DNA of 64,000 bases, taken from Pseudomonas gregormendelii (GTDB taxonomy: Bacteria; Pseudomonadota; Gammaproteobacteria; Pseudomonadales; Pseudomonadaceae). Below the pieces are notes generated by a model. It searched no databases. It was not told the DNA's origin and worked only from the letters and a program-made list of their open reading frames with translations. Positions 16,461-25,655 of this stretch are shown one piece after another. Position 1 is the first letter of the stretch. Every line of letters begins with the position of its first letter. The DNA is taken from contig NZ_JADEVO010000026.1 in the NCBI RefSeq assembly GCF_017114825.1, positions 1 to 64,000 on the forward strand. The letters are read 5' to 3'. The position numbers and the translations under genes were made by a program.

Positions 16461-19400
16461 TAGGCGCTGCGGAGTGTGGAAGTTATTGATAGGCGTCGTG
16501 CTGGGTTTTTATCTGGCGGCTCCGACCTACGCTTTCACACCCTCGGAATCGCCGCTGCTGAGTGCGGCAGCCGTCTCTCCTAACCTCGTGCTGCTGATCG
16601 ATGATTCGGGCAGCATGAACAACATCATTTGGGCTGCTGGTTTCAAACCAACGGACAGTTACCCGCAAATCGCCAACTGCAGCTCCAACTCATCTTGTTT
16701 CAGCGGGCAGGGTCTGGACATGAGCGATACCAATATCGCCTTGTCCAGCCTCAATCGCGGAGGCTGCTCCACCAACGGCAACTGGTACGGTTTTTATCGG
16801 GGGTTCTTGGGGCAGTCCTCGATATGTCTGAAACTCCCCGACCCAGTGGGCAAAGAAAATACGCGGTATACGGCTAACTACCTGTCTTACCTGGTGAATC
16901 AGGCAAATGGTTCGAACAGGGACTACACCACGGGCACTGGTGCGATTCCCAATGATTACCGCATGAGTGTTGCGCAGGATGTTTCCACGACGCTGGTCAC
17001 CAGTAATCGTTCGTTGCGCATAGGCCTGGCGACATTCAACCCGCCTACCGGCAATAACTCAGGGCCGGGCGGTTTTATCGCCCGCGCTGTCAGTGACCTT
17101 TCTCCGGTCAGTGGCAGCGTCACCCAGGTCCAGGCCGACAGCAACTACAACGCCTTGATTTCCTCGATCAACGGTTTGAGTGCAATCGCCAACACCCCCT
17201 TGGCAGAAACCTATTACGAAATCACACGGTATATGCGCGGCATGGCGCCTTACTACAACTCGACGCCGACGACCTACACCAGCCCGATCCAGTATCGCTG
17301 CCAGAAAAACTACGGAGTGGTTGTCACCGACGGCCTGCCGACGTTTGACCGGACCTTCCCGACCAACGATCCGCTCGGTGGCGCACGTCTACCAAACTGG
17401 GACGGCAACAGCGCCAACGATGGTGACAACCTCAACGGTGATGGCGAGGGCGACACGCTGTACCTGGATGACATTGCCAAATTCGCCTTCGACATCGACA
17501 TGCGCAGTACCGGTACGGACGCCAGCGGCAAAAACTGGAACGTGGATTTTCCCGTCCAGAACATGAACACCTACACCGTTGGTTTCACCGCCGCGAACCA
17601 GATGTTATCGAGCGCCGCGACCAACGGTCAGGGCAAGTACTATCAGGCGACCGACAGCACCGGGCTCAATATCGCGCTGGCATCTGCTTTGAGCGACATC
17701 ACCTCGAAAGCCGGTTCAGGGGGAGGCGGTACCACGAGCGGCCCGATAGTCGGAGTGGGTTCCGCTTTTTACCAGACCACCTACGACCCCAAGGACTGGC
17801 GCGGCACCATCAAATCATTTGCATTCACCGCCACAGGCCAGGTGAATTCGGCCTCAGCGCTTTGGAGCACTGACACCACCATCGTACCCGGCGCGACGGC
17901 GCCGATTTACCAGTCCTGGCAAAGCGAAAGCAATACGGCCATCACCCTTGCTTACGACAATTTCTCGCCCGTGCAGAAGACCGTTCTGAGTCAGGGGCTA
18001 CCCAACGGAATCACGGCCACCGATTTGGTGGAGTGGAGCAAAGGCTCCAACAAGACCGGCTTGAGGATGCGCAGTGCCTTGCTTGGCGACATTATCAACT
18101 CACCCTTGGTACTGGCGTCGCGAACAGACCAAACTGCGGCTGATGTGGTGAATGACCCCAGCTACAGCATCTATTTGGCGCTCAAAGCAAAAAGCATGAA
18201 CACCAATCTGGTGGTCAACGCCAACGATGGTTTTGTCAGCGTCATCAACCCTGGCAACGGTACCAGACGCTACGCCTACATGCCCTCCAGTGTGTTGCCA
18301 TCGTTGCGCACCATCGCCGACACCAACTACATCAACGGCGTCGGCCACAAGTTTCTGGTCGATGGCCAGGTCGCCGTTTTCGACGCCCAGCTGGAGAAAG
18401 TCTGGAAAACCCTGGCGGTCGGTGGGACAGGCGCGGGTGGCAAAACGTTCTACGCGCTTCAGCTGTTTGACCCTTCCCCCAGTAACGCGATCCAGGCGCT
18501 TTGGGAGATCAGTGCTCCAGTGCCGGCAAATCCTGCGAACGTTTTCAATGATCTGGGTTATGCCTACGCGCGTCCGGAAGTTGCACGCTTGGACGACGGT
18601 CGTTGGGCTGCGTTCATTTCTAACGGCTATGGCAGCAGTTCGGGTGTGGCGGCGTTGTACGTGGTGGATCTGCGAAAAGGTTCATTGATCAAGAAAATCG
18701 TCGTGGATAGTAAGGAGACCACCAACGGTCTGTCCTCGGTGAAGCTCAAGGTCAACTCGCAGAATGTGGTACAGGCTGCTTATGGCGGGGATCTGAAGGG
18801 ACGGCTATGGAAGTTCGATTTGAGCTCCACCCGTACGGACGACTGGGGCGTGGCGTTTTCCGGCAAGCCCTTATTCACGGCTCCGGGCGGTGTAACACAG
18901 CCGATTACCGCGCAGCCGTTGCTGGCTGACCATTCCCTGGGCGGCAAAGTGGTATTTTTCGGCACCGGCAAATTCAACGAGACCGCCGACAAGACCAACA
19001 AGGATCTGCAGGCGTTTTATGCGGTGTGGGACGCGGACGGAGGCTCGGGCCAGATCACTACGGCCAGTTTGCAGGCTCAGTCGGTAACCGGTACGTTCTC
19101 GGGAAGTTCGGGGCAGTTCATCACTACCACTCAGAACGCAGTGACCTATCCAGCGGAGAAGGGTTGGTATCTGCCACTGGTTTACAACACTGCGTTGACC
19201 GGCGAGCGGGTGATCAATCAGGCCGTCCTGTCGCTGGGGCGAATCTTCTTTACCACTGCCAGTGTGGACACCACGGACCCATGCGCCAGTTTCGGCACCG
19301 GCAAGCTGGTCGTGCTGGATGCGTTCAGCGGTAAGATGCTCAACTATGCGGTGCTCGATACCAATAATGATGGTGTAGTCAACAGCAGTGACACGATAAC

Positions 19401-19563
19401 CAGCGGCGTAGTGTTTGCCGGAGGTATTGCGACGCTAAACGGTATCGTCAATGGAGGTACGATGGCCGTAGTGAGCAAATCCGATGGCAACTCCGAATCA
19501 TTCCCACTAGGTGGCGGCAGCGGCGGAGGCAGCCGGCGCATCATGTGGCGACAAATTCAGTAA
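16447..19563 (+). CDS. pilY1: type IV pilus tip adhesin PilY1
   Basis: The 1038-residue protein has a signal peptide (cleavage near PTYA|F, residue 29), an N-terminal von Willebrand A-like domain with the MIDAS motif D52-x-S54-x-S56 in LIDDSGSMN, and a C-terminal beta-propeller region. A calcium-loop-like DTNNDGVVNSSD lies at about 971-982, the place where PilY1 proteins bind calcium to control retraction. It is a little shorter than P. aeruginosa PilY1. A GTGGAGAG ribosome-binding site supports the start at 16447, inside the end of pilX. No separate pilY2 follows. Confidence 0.92.
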   Translation: MPSIDRRCGVWKLLIGVVLGFYLAAPTYAFTPSESPLLSAAAVSPNLVLLIDDSGSMNNIIWAAGFKPTDSYPQIANCSSNSSCFSGQGLDMSDTNIALSSLNRGGCSTNGNWYGFYRGFLGQSSICLKLPDPVGKENTRYTANYLSYLVNQANGSNRDYTTGTGAIPNDYRMSVAQDVSTTLVTSNRSLRIGLATFNPPTGNNSGPGGFIARAVSDLSPVSGSVTQVQADSNYNALISSINGLSAIANTPLAETYYEITRYMRGMAPYYNSTPTTYTSPIQYRCQKNYGVVVTDGLPTFDRTFPTNDPLGGARLPNWDGNSANDGDNLNGDGEGDTLYLDDIAKFAFDIDMRSTGTDASGKNWNVDFPVQNMNTYTVGFTAANQMLSSAATNGQGKYYQATDSTGLNIALASALSDITSKAGSGGGGTTSGPIVGVGSAFYQTTYDPKDWRGTIKSFAFTATGQVNSASALWSTDTTIVPGATAPIYQSWQSESNTAITLAYDNFSPVQKTVLSQGLPNGITATDLVEWSKGSNKTGLRMRSALLGDIINSPLVLASRTDQTAADVVNDPSYSIYLALKAKSMNTNLVVNANDGFVSVINPGNGTRRYAYMPSSVLPSLRTIADTNYINGVGHKFLVDGQVAVFDAQLEKVWKTLAVGGTGAGGKTFYALQLFDPSPSNAIQALWEISAPVPANPANVFNDLGYAYARPEVARLDDGRWAAFISNGYGSSSGVAALYVVDLRKGSLIKKIVVDSKETTNGLSSVKLKVNSQNVVQAAYGGDLKGRLWKFDLSSTRTDDWGVAFSGKPLFTAPGGVTQPITAQPLLADHSLGGKVVFFGTGKFNETADKTNKDLQAFYAVWDADGGSGQITTASLQAQSVTGTFSGSSGQFITTTQNAVTYPAEKGWYLPLVYNTALTGERVINQAVLSLGRIFFTTASVDTTDPCASFGTGKLVVLDAFSGKMLNYAVLDTNNDGVVNSSDTITSGVVFAGGIATLNGIVNGGTMAVVSKSDGNSESFPLGGGSGGGSRRIMWRQIQ

Positions 19564-19577
19564 GCGAGAGTGCAGGC

Positions 19578-19982
19578 ATGCGTAGATCGAACCGCGGTTT
19601 TACCCTGATCGAGATCATGATCGTGATTGCGATCATCGGTATCGTCATCACCATTGGCTATCCGAGCCTGACCGAATATGTAAAAAAGGGCCGCCGGGCT
19701 GAAGTGGCAGGTTTGCTCTCCGAGCAGGCGCAGATACTCGAGCGGTTCTATTCCAACTCGAAAACCAGTGTGTACACCGGCGCGACCTTGAGCGCGGGCA
19801 ACGACTACTACACCATCGTGCCCACCCTGGCCGATCAGACTTTCAAACTGACGGCCACCCGGAAAGTCGGTTCGGCGATGGCCACTGACAAGTGTGGGGA
19901 TTTCACGATTACCAACACCGGCGCCAGAGGCATGGAAAATGCCGCAGCCGGGCTGACCACCAAGGATTGCTGGGGGCGCTGA
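19578..19982 (+). CDS. pilE: minor pilin PilE
   Basis: The 134-residue pilin has leader MRRSNRG|FTLIEIMIVIAIIG, Glu at +5, then a basic turn (VKKGRRAE) and a C-terminal Cys pair (DKCGDFTI, KDCWGR) that can form the D-loop. It closes the fimU-pilVWXY1 operon, 14 bases after pilY1. ATG 19545 is inside pilY1 and would give a leader with no role, so 19578 is chosen. Confidence 0.9.
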   Translation: MRRSNRGFTLIEIMIVIAIIGIVITIGYPSLTEYVKKGRRAEVAGLLSEQAQILERFYSNSKTSVYTGATLSAGNDYYTIVPTLADQTFKLTATRKVGSAMATDKCGDFTITNTGARGMENAAAGLTTKDCWGR

Positions 19983-20035
19983 GTTTTTTTCGGGTGCGTT
20001 TTGTGCCCCTGTCTATCTAATGGTTGGATCAGAAC

Positions 20036-21136
20036 ATGACCAGGCAACAGCACGTGGTGATCGTCGGCGGCGGAGTGATTGGCCTGCTGACGGCATTCAA
20101 TCTCGCCTCTGAAGTACAAAGCGTTGTACTGCTGGATCGATCAAATGTGGGCCAGGAAGCGTCCTGGGCCGGTGGCGGTATCGTTTCGCCGCTGTACCCG
20201 TGGCGTTATAGCCCGGCGGTTACCGCGCTGGCGCACTGGTCACAGGATTTTTATCCACAACTTGGCGCGCGCCTGTTCGCGGCCACTGGTGTGGACCCCG
20301 AAGTGCACACCACCGGCCTGTACTGGCTGGACCTGGACGATGAAGCCGAAGCGCTGGCCTGGGCGCTACGCGAACACCGGCCGCTGCGGGCGGTTGACCT
20401 CTCGGCGGTGCATGATGCCGTGCCTGTGCTCGGGCCGGGGTTTTCCCGGGCGATCTACATGGCTGATGTCGCCAACGTGCGCAATCCGCGGCTGGTGAAG
20501 TCCCTCAAGGCTGCGTTGCTGGCATTGCCGAATGTGACTGTTCATGAGCAGTGCGAGGTGCGCGAGTTCATTCGTGAAGGCGAGCAGGTGGTGGGCGTGC
20601 GGACTTCGGCGGGCGCGATTGCGGCTGACCAGGTGGTACTGACTGCGGGGGCGTGGAGCGGGGATCTGCTCAAGACCCTCGGGCTTGAGCTGCCGGTGGA
20701 GCCGGTGAAAGGCCAGATGATTTTGTACAAATGCGCTGCCGATTTTTTGCCGAGCATGGTGCTGGCCAAGGGGCGATACGCGATTCCTCGCCGCGATGGG
20801 CATATTCTGATCGGCAGTACGCTGGAGCACGAGGGCTTCGACAAGACGCCGACCGAGACGGCGCTGCAGAGCCTGAAAGCTTCAGCGGTGGAGTTGATTC
20901 CGGCATTGGCGGACGCTGAAGTCGTCGGGCATTGGGCTGGATTGCGTCCGGGTTCACCGGAGGGTATTCCGTACATTGGCCAGGTGCCCGGGTTCGAGGG
21001 GCTGTGGCTCAATTGCGGACATTATCGCAACGGCCTGGTACTGGCGCCGGCGTCGTGTCAGTTGTTTGCGGATGTGATGCTGGGGCGCGAGCCGATCATT
21101 GATCCGGCGCCCTATGCGCCAACCGGGCGGCTCTGA
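20036..21136 (+). CDS. thiO: glycine oxidase ThiO (FAD-dependent)
   Basis: The 366-residue flavoenzyme of the DAO family oxidises glycine to the imine used for the thiazole ring of thiamine. The N-terminal Rossmann motif VVIVGGGVIGLLTAF binds FAD; GRYAIPRRDGHILIGSTLEHEGFDKTPT (in parts, near residues 245-270) and the C-terminal NCGHYRNGLVLAPAS are typical of ThiO. The start at 20036 places the GxGxxG motif near residue 10. It lies between pilE and pilR, as PA4548 does in P. aeruginosa. Confidence 0.88.
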   Translation: MTRQQHVVIVGGGVIGLLTAFNLASEVQSVVLLDRSNVGQEASWAGGGIVSPLYPWRYSPAVTALAHWSQDFYPQLGARLFAATGVDPEVHTTGLYWLDLDDEAEALAWALREHRPLRAVDLSAVHDAVPVLGPGFSRAIYMADVANVRNPRLVKSLKAALLALPNVTVHEQCEVREFIREGEQVVGVRTSAGAIAADQVVLTAGAWSGDLLKTLGLELPVEPVKGQMILYKCAADFLPSMVLAKGRYAIPRRDGHILIGSTLEHEGFDKTPTETALQSLKASAVELIPALADAEVVGHWAGLRPGSPEGIPYIGQVPGFEGLWLNCGHYRNGLVLAPASCQLFADVMLGREPIIDPAPYAPTGRL

Positions 21137-21144
21137 CAGACGAT

Positions 21145-21190
21145 CAAAAGATCGCAGCCTGCGGCAGCTCCTACGGGGAGTGCGATCTTC
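21145..21190. repeat. truncated REP, GATCGCAGCC family
   Basis: AAAAGATCGCAGCC and GGCAGCTCCTAC are followed by a shortened inverse arm (GTGCGATCTT). It lies in the short gap between the convergent thiO and pilR stops and may double as a bidirectional terminator. Confidence 0.7.
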
Positions 21191-21195
21191 CTGCT

Positions 21196-22536
21196 TTAAT
21201 CCAGCCCCAATTTCTTGAGCCTGTAGCGCATCGAGCGGAATGACAGATTCAGCCGCTGAGCCGCTGCCGTGCGGTTCCAGCGGGTTTCCTCCAGCGCCTG
21301 GAGGATGAGTTTGCGTTCCACGTTTTCCAGGTAATCTTCCAGGTTGTCGATCTGCGTCAGGTCCGGTAAGTCTCCATCCGCTGTGCAATTGCCCTCCATG
21401 AGCCGAAGGTCGCTGGACTCAATCTGCTGGTTTTCGCATAAGGTATAAGCGCGCTCAAGAACATTCTCCAGTTCCCTGACGTTGCCCGGAAAGCGATAGT
21501 TCTTCAAGGCTTCCAGCGCGTGGGGGTGGAGTTTCACCGCTGGCTCGCCGCTGTTGCTGGCCAGCCGCTTGAGCATATGGCTCGCCAGGGATTCGATGTC
21601 GTCACGACGTTCGCGCAGCGCTGGCACCCGCAATTCGATCACGTTGAGGCGGTAATACAGGTCCTGGCGAAAGCGTTCAGCGGCAACTTCGGCGTCGAGG
21701 TCCTTGTGGGTGGCGCAGAGAATTCGCACATCCACCACGGTTTCCTGTTGTCCGCCGACGCTGCGCACGGCTTTCTCCTGAATCGCCCGCAGCAGCTTGA
21801 CCTGCATGGCTAACGGCAAGTCAGCCACTTCGTCGAGAAACAGGGTGCCGCCATTGGCGGCCTGGAACAGTCCGGGTTTGTCGTCGATGGCGCCACTGAA
21901 GCTGCCTTTGCGATGCCCGAAAAACTCGCTTTCCATCAGCTCGGACGGAATCGCCCCGCAGTTCACCGGAACGAATGGCTGGTTGGCGCGCGGGCCTTGT
22001 TCGTGGATCAGTCGAGCGACCAGTTCCTTGCCACTGCCGGATTCACCGCTGATGTACACCGGGGCCTGGCTGCGTGCCAGTTTGTCGATGTGTTTGCGCA
22101 GGTTGCGCATGGGCAGGGACTCACCCAGCAACCGGCGTTCGATTGAAATCGCGGTGCCACCCACGGGTGACAGGCGCAGCGCGGTGGTGACCAGCTCACG
22201 CAGGCGGGTCAGGTCGACCGGCTTGGTCAGGAAGTCGAAAGCACCGGCCTTGAGCGCGTTGATGGCCGTTTCCAGGCTGCCATACGCCGTGATCATGGCC
22301 ACTGGCAGCTGTGGATAACGTTGCTGGATGTATTGCACCAGCTCCAGCCCCGTGCCGTCCGGCAGGCGCATGTCGGTCAGGCACAGGTCAAAGGTTTCCC
22401 GCGCCAGCAAGGCCTGGGCCTCGCCAAGGTCGCGGGCACTGAAGGTGTCGAGCTTCATCCTGCCCAGGGTGATTTCCAGGAGTTCGCGGATATCCGGTTC
22501 ATCGTCGACGATCAGAATTTTTTGCAGTGGGCTCAT
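21196..22536 (-). CDS. pilR: sigma-54 response regulator PilR
   Basis: The 446-residue NtrC-type activator has a receiver domain (phospho-site D55 in LTDMRLPDG), a central AAA+ domain with Walker A GESGSGKE and Walker B-like GGTLFLDEV, and a C-terminal Fis-type helix-turn-helix (TRWNRTAAAQRLNLSFRSMR in parts). It activates pilA with RpoN. The sigma-54 contact loop reads GSFSGA where the classic motif is GAFTGA. The start MSPLQKILIVDDE at 22536 is two bases after the pilS stop. Confidence 0.95.
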   Translation of the reverse strand: MSPLQKILIVDDEPDIRELLEITLGRMKLDTFSARDLGEAQALLARETFDLCLTDMRLPDGTGLELVQYIQQRYPQLPVAMITAYGSLETAINALKAGAFDFLTKPVDLTRLRELVTTALRLSPVGGTAISIERRLLGESLPMRNLRKHIDKLARSQAPVYISGESGSGKELVARLIHEQGPRANQPFVPVNCGAIPSELMESEFFGHRKGSFSGAIDDKPGLFQAANGGTLFLDEVADLPLAMQVKLLRAIQEKAVRSVGGQQETVVDVRILCATHKDLDAEVAAERFRQDLYYRLNVIELRVPALRERRDDIESLASHMLKRLASNSGEPAVKLHPHALEALKNYRFPGNVRELENVLERAYTLCENQQIESSDLRLMEGNCTADGDLPDLTQIDNLEDYLENVERKLILQALEETRWNRTAAAQRLNLSFRSMRYRLKKLGLD

Positions 22537-22538
22537 GT

Positions 22539-24128
22539 TCAACTTTGTTTCCGTCCGTGAGCAAAGGTGATGCGAAAGCAGCCGCCGCCTTGGCGTGGTT
22601 TGAAGTCTAGGCGGGCCTGGTTGCTTTCGCACAGCTCACGGGACAGATAAAGCCCAAGGCCTGTGCCTTGGGGGCTCGTTGTGAAGAAAGGTTCGAACAG
22701 ATGAGCCTGGGCTGGTGCCGGGACCCCGGGGCCGTTGTCGCGGACCTCCAGGGTCGGCAGCTGACTGTGCGGGTCCAGGAACAACTCCAGCCAGACCTGC
22801 GCCTGGGCATTTATCTGGGCGCTGTGGCGCCAGGCATTGCGCAACAAATTGTCGAGAATCTGGGTCAGCTGATTGGGATCCATCAAGGTCCTGAAGTCTC
22901 CCGGTGCAATGCTCAGATGAAGCTGCCGGGTTTCTGTCGCGGCCTCGCGGGCTTCAGCGACAAACTGCTCAAGCCAAGGCTTCAGATCGAGCCGCTGGGG
23001 TACTGTTTGTTGGCGCCGGGACAATTGCAGGACGTTTTCGATGACCCGGTTCATCCGCTGGGAGTGATCTTGAATGATCTGCGTCAGACGCCGATCGGCA
23101 CTGTTCAGTTCCTCGGATTCCTGTAATAGCTGGGCGGCGTGACTGATGGCGCCCAGTGGATTGCGAATTTCATGGGAGATGCTCGCGGTAAGACGCCCCA
23201 GCGCAACAAGTTTGAGTTGCTGGGCCTGTTGGGCGATCTGCGCCAGGTCTTCAAGGAATATAAGGGTTTGCTGCCTTGGACTTCGTTCAAGGGCAATGAA
23301 ACTGGGCTGCAGCTCCAGGCCATTGCTGTCGATTCTCAGGCTCTGGGGACGCAATGTCGGGTTGTTTAGCCATAGTTGCAGGCGTTCGACCAGTTCTGGA
23401 AAGTCCTGGTCGAGCGAGCGCCCTTCAAGCGCGCCATGGTCCAGAAGTTTCAGCGCGCTGTGGTTGGCCAGTCGAATGCGCCGTAAATCGTCGACCACCA
23501 GAATACCGGTACGCATGCGCTGCAGAATCAGCGAGTTGAGAGCCTCAAGCCCCACCACTTCGCTGGCACGCTGTTCGGCCAGGGTCTCGCTGACCTCCAG
23601 GCGACGGATCAGGCCTTGCACCAGCAATGCTGCCGCAAAGCAAAGCGCCCCCAGCGTGCCGACCTGCAAGTAATCATTGGGGCTGGTGGTTTGGCTGAAA
23701 CTCAGCAGAAAGCCCGACCCTACGATGCCGAGCGCGCCGATGGCGGCGATCAGCAGGCCGATGCGTCGTCGCAACAGGGTATTGCTGATGGCCACAGAGA
23801 CAATCAGCAGGTTGCCGATCGCACTGTGCACGCCACCGGCGGCGTAGAACAGCGCGCACAACAGCAGCACGTCGACCAGTGCCAGGGTGAGAAGCTGGCC
23901 AGGGCGCCGGGTGTTCTCCAGGAACACTACCAGCAGAATGTTCAATACCAGGTACAGCCAGCTGCCACTGCGCAGCAGCTCGCCATTGGCGAGCGAAAGC
24001 AGCTGGCTGTCCATGTTGCTGGAAATCAGCAGCACCAGGGTGATGCCGACGCTCAGGCGGTAGAGATGATAGAGACGCAGCAGTCGCTGGGCTTGTTTGT
24101 GGCCGGGACGGGTGGTCTCAGCGGTCAC
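22539..24128 (-). CDS. pilS: sensor histidine kinase PilS
   Basis: The 529-residue kinase has six hydrophobic N-terminal segments, a PAS-like linker (ILVVDDLRRIRLANHSALKL in parts), the HisKA phospho-site in SISHEIRNPLGAISHAA, and an ATPase domain with RDNGPGVP, EPFFTTSPQGTGLGLYLSRE. It senses PilA in the membrane and phosphorylates PilR. The start is GTG at 24126-24128, which overlaps the upstream small gene by 11 bases. Confidence 0.94.
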   Translation of the reverse strand: MTAETTRPGHKQAQRLLRLYHLYRLSVGITLVLLISSNMDSQLLSLANGELLRSGSWLYLVLNILLVVFLENTRRPGQLLTLALVDVLLLCALFYAAGGVHSAIGNLLIVSVAISNTLLRRRIGLLIAAIGALGIVGSGFLLSFSQTTSPNDYLQVGTLGALCFAAALLVQGLIRRLEVSETLAEQRASEVVGLEALNSLILQRMRTGILVVDDLRRIRLANHSALKLLDHGALEGRSLDQDFPELVERLQLWLNNPTLRPQSLRIDSNGLELQPSFIALERSPRQQTLIFLEDLAQIAQQAQQLKLVALGRLTASISHEIRNPLGAISHAAQLLQESEELNSADRRLTQIIQDHSQRMNRVIENVLQLSRRQQTVPQRLDLKPWLEQFVAEAREAATETRQLHLSIAPGDFRTLMDPNQLTQILDNLLRNAWRHSAQINAQAQVWLELFLDPHSQLPTLEVRDNGPGVPAPAQAHLFEPFFTTSPQGTGLGLYLSRELCESNQARLDFKPRQGGGCFRITFAHGRKQS

Positions 24129-24351
24129 TGGAGCCCGGGCCTTGCTCGAGGTGAGCCTGGCTGCAATACCATTGCTGTTGAAGGCTCAGGGCTCGCTCCC
24201 GGGGCAGGTGCACGCCGCAATGAGCGCAACGCACCATGGGGGCCGCTTCCCGCTCGGCAGGCGAGCGAGGCGCTGCCGCCTGGCCCTTGAACTTGCGCCA
24301 CAACCAGATGGCGGCGGCAATCAGGGCGATCCAGAACAATAAACGAAGCAT
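24118..24351 (-). CDS. PP0621 family small zinc-finger-like membrane protein
   Basis: The 77-residue product has one N-terminal membrane segment (LLFWIALIAAAIWLW) followed by a basic linker and a cysteine motif, CAHCGVHLP with WYCSQAH, that could hold zinc. This pattern is that of the PP0621 family, always found next to pilS in pseudomonads. Function unknown. It overlaps the pilS start by 11 bases, so a link with PilS expression or function is plausible. Confidence 0.85.
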   Translation of the reverse strand: MLRLLFWIALIAAAIWLWRKFKGQAAAPRSPAEREAAPMVRCAHCGVHLPRERALSLQQQWYCSQAHLEQGPGSSDR

Positions 24352-24440
24352 GTTGAGCTGCTTTATGGCGAGTGATGAAGCAGTTTAGCCAAGGAGCTGA
24401 TCAGCGCACAGCGATATAACGCTGCGAGACGCTTCTCTAT

Positions 24441-24468
24441 TGCAGGAGCGAGCAAGCTCGCTCCTGCA
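24441..24468. repeat. compact REP palindrome
   Basis: A perfect palindrome TGCAGGAGCGAGC-AA-GCTCGCTCCTGCA (28 bp). It lies just downstream of bamD and may act as its terminator. Confidence 0.8.
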
Positions 24469-24481
24469 GAGCCTGCAGATG

Positions 24482-25504
24482 TCAGTCGAACACGCCGAGG
24501 GTCATGTAGCTGAACCAGGAACGGTCGTCATTGTTGCCTTCCGACTCCTGTTCTTCTTCCTCGATCACGTCGCCGTTTTCATCTCTGGGCTTGAGATCGC
24601 TCGGGATTGCATCCTTGGCATCCTGGAATTGCTTCTGCACGTCCTGGTTGGCGCGGGTTTCACCCGGTGGCAGAGGCGGACGGGATTCGATCAGGCCCAG
24701 AGTCGCCTTGCTCAGCCACGAGCGGTTGTCCGCTTCGTCCACCGAAGGCTTGAACTGACCGTCTTCCAGGCTTGGGTGGTTCGGGTAGTTGAGCTTCAGC
24801 GTTTCCAGACTGGTGTTGGCCAGCTCGTCCAGATGCAGGCGCTGGTAGGATTCGACCATTACCGCCAGGCCGTCGCCGACCGAAGGGGTTTCCTGGAAGT
24901 TTTCCACTACATAGCGGCCACGGTTGGCAGCGGCTACGTAAGCCTGACGGGTCAGGTAGTAGTCGGCCACGTGGATTTCGTAAGCGGCCAGCAGGTTGCG
25001 CAAGTAGATCATGCGCTGCTTGGCGTCAGGCGAATAACGGCTGTTCGGGAAGCGGCTGGTCAGCTGGGCGAACTCGTTGTAGGAGTCGCGGGCAGCGCCC
25101 GGGTCACGCTTGGTCATGTCCAGCGGCAGGAAACGCGACAGCAGGCCGACGTCCTGGTCGAAAGACGTCAGACCCTTCAGGTAATAGGCGTAATCGACAT
25201 TCGGATGCTGCGGATGCAGGCGAATGAAGCGCTCGGCGGCGGATTTCGCAGCCTCAGGCTCGGTGTTCTTGTAGTTGGCGTAGATGAGCTCGAGTTGAGC
25301 CTGATCGGCGTAGCGACCGAACGGATAACGCGACTCCAGCGCCTTCAGCTTGGCTGTGGCGGCGGTGTAGCTATTGTTGTCCAGATCGTGCTGAGCCTGC
25401 TGGTACAGCTCGGCCTCGCTCAGGTTTTCGTCAACGACTTCCTTCGATGAGCAAGCAGCGGTCAATGCGAGGATGGCGATCAGCAGCAGGTGTTTCACTT
25501 GCAT
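24482..25504 (-). CDS. bamD: outer membrane assembly lipoprotein BamD
   Basis: The 340-residue lipoprotein of the BAM complex (also called ComL/YfiO) folds outer-membrane beta-barrels. A lipoprotein signal ends at ALTAAC (C18). Tetratricopeptide-like repeats follow (AELYQQAQHDLDNNSY, FGRYADQAQLEL, FPNSRYSPDAKQ). The C-terminal extension beyond about residue 255 is longer than in E. coli BamD and acidic near the end (VIEEEEQES). The start at 25504 is set by the lipoprotein signal. Confidence 0.95.
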   Translation of the reverse strand: MQVKHLLLIAILALTAACSSKEVVDENLSEAELYQQAQHDLDNNSYTAATAKLKALESRYPFGRYADQAQLELIYANYKNTEPEAAKSAAERFIRLHPQHPNVDYAYYLKGLTSFDQDVGLLSRFLPLDMTKRDPGAARDSYNEFAQLTSRFPNSRYSPDAKQRMIYLRNLLAAYEIHVADYYLTRQAYVAAANRGRYVVENFQETPSVGDGLAVMVESYQRLHLDELANTSLETLKLNYPNHPSLEDGQFKPSVDEADNRSWLSKATLGLIESRPPLPPGETRANQDVQKQFQDAKDAIPSDLKPRDENGDVIEEEEQESEGNNDDRSWFSYMTLGVFD

Positions 25505-25655
25505 GGCGGCTTGCGTCCCTATGACGGCCGCTGTCTTGGGCGGGGCCGTCCTGTTATGATGAGCGCCCCGTTGCATAGCCTCGGGGCAAAAGACGCCGTA
25601 TTTAACCACAAGCGCGCAGCCGAAACCAAAAGCTGTGCCGACGCCTAGTCTGAGC

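Noticed and set aside
19983..20035. Terminator after pilE
   Set aside because: The GGGTGCGTTTTGTGCCCC stretch is a weak imperfect stem with the T run on the wrong side.
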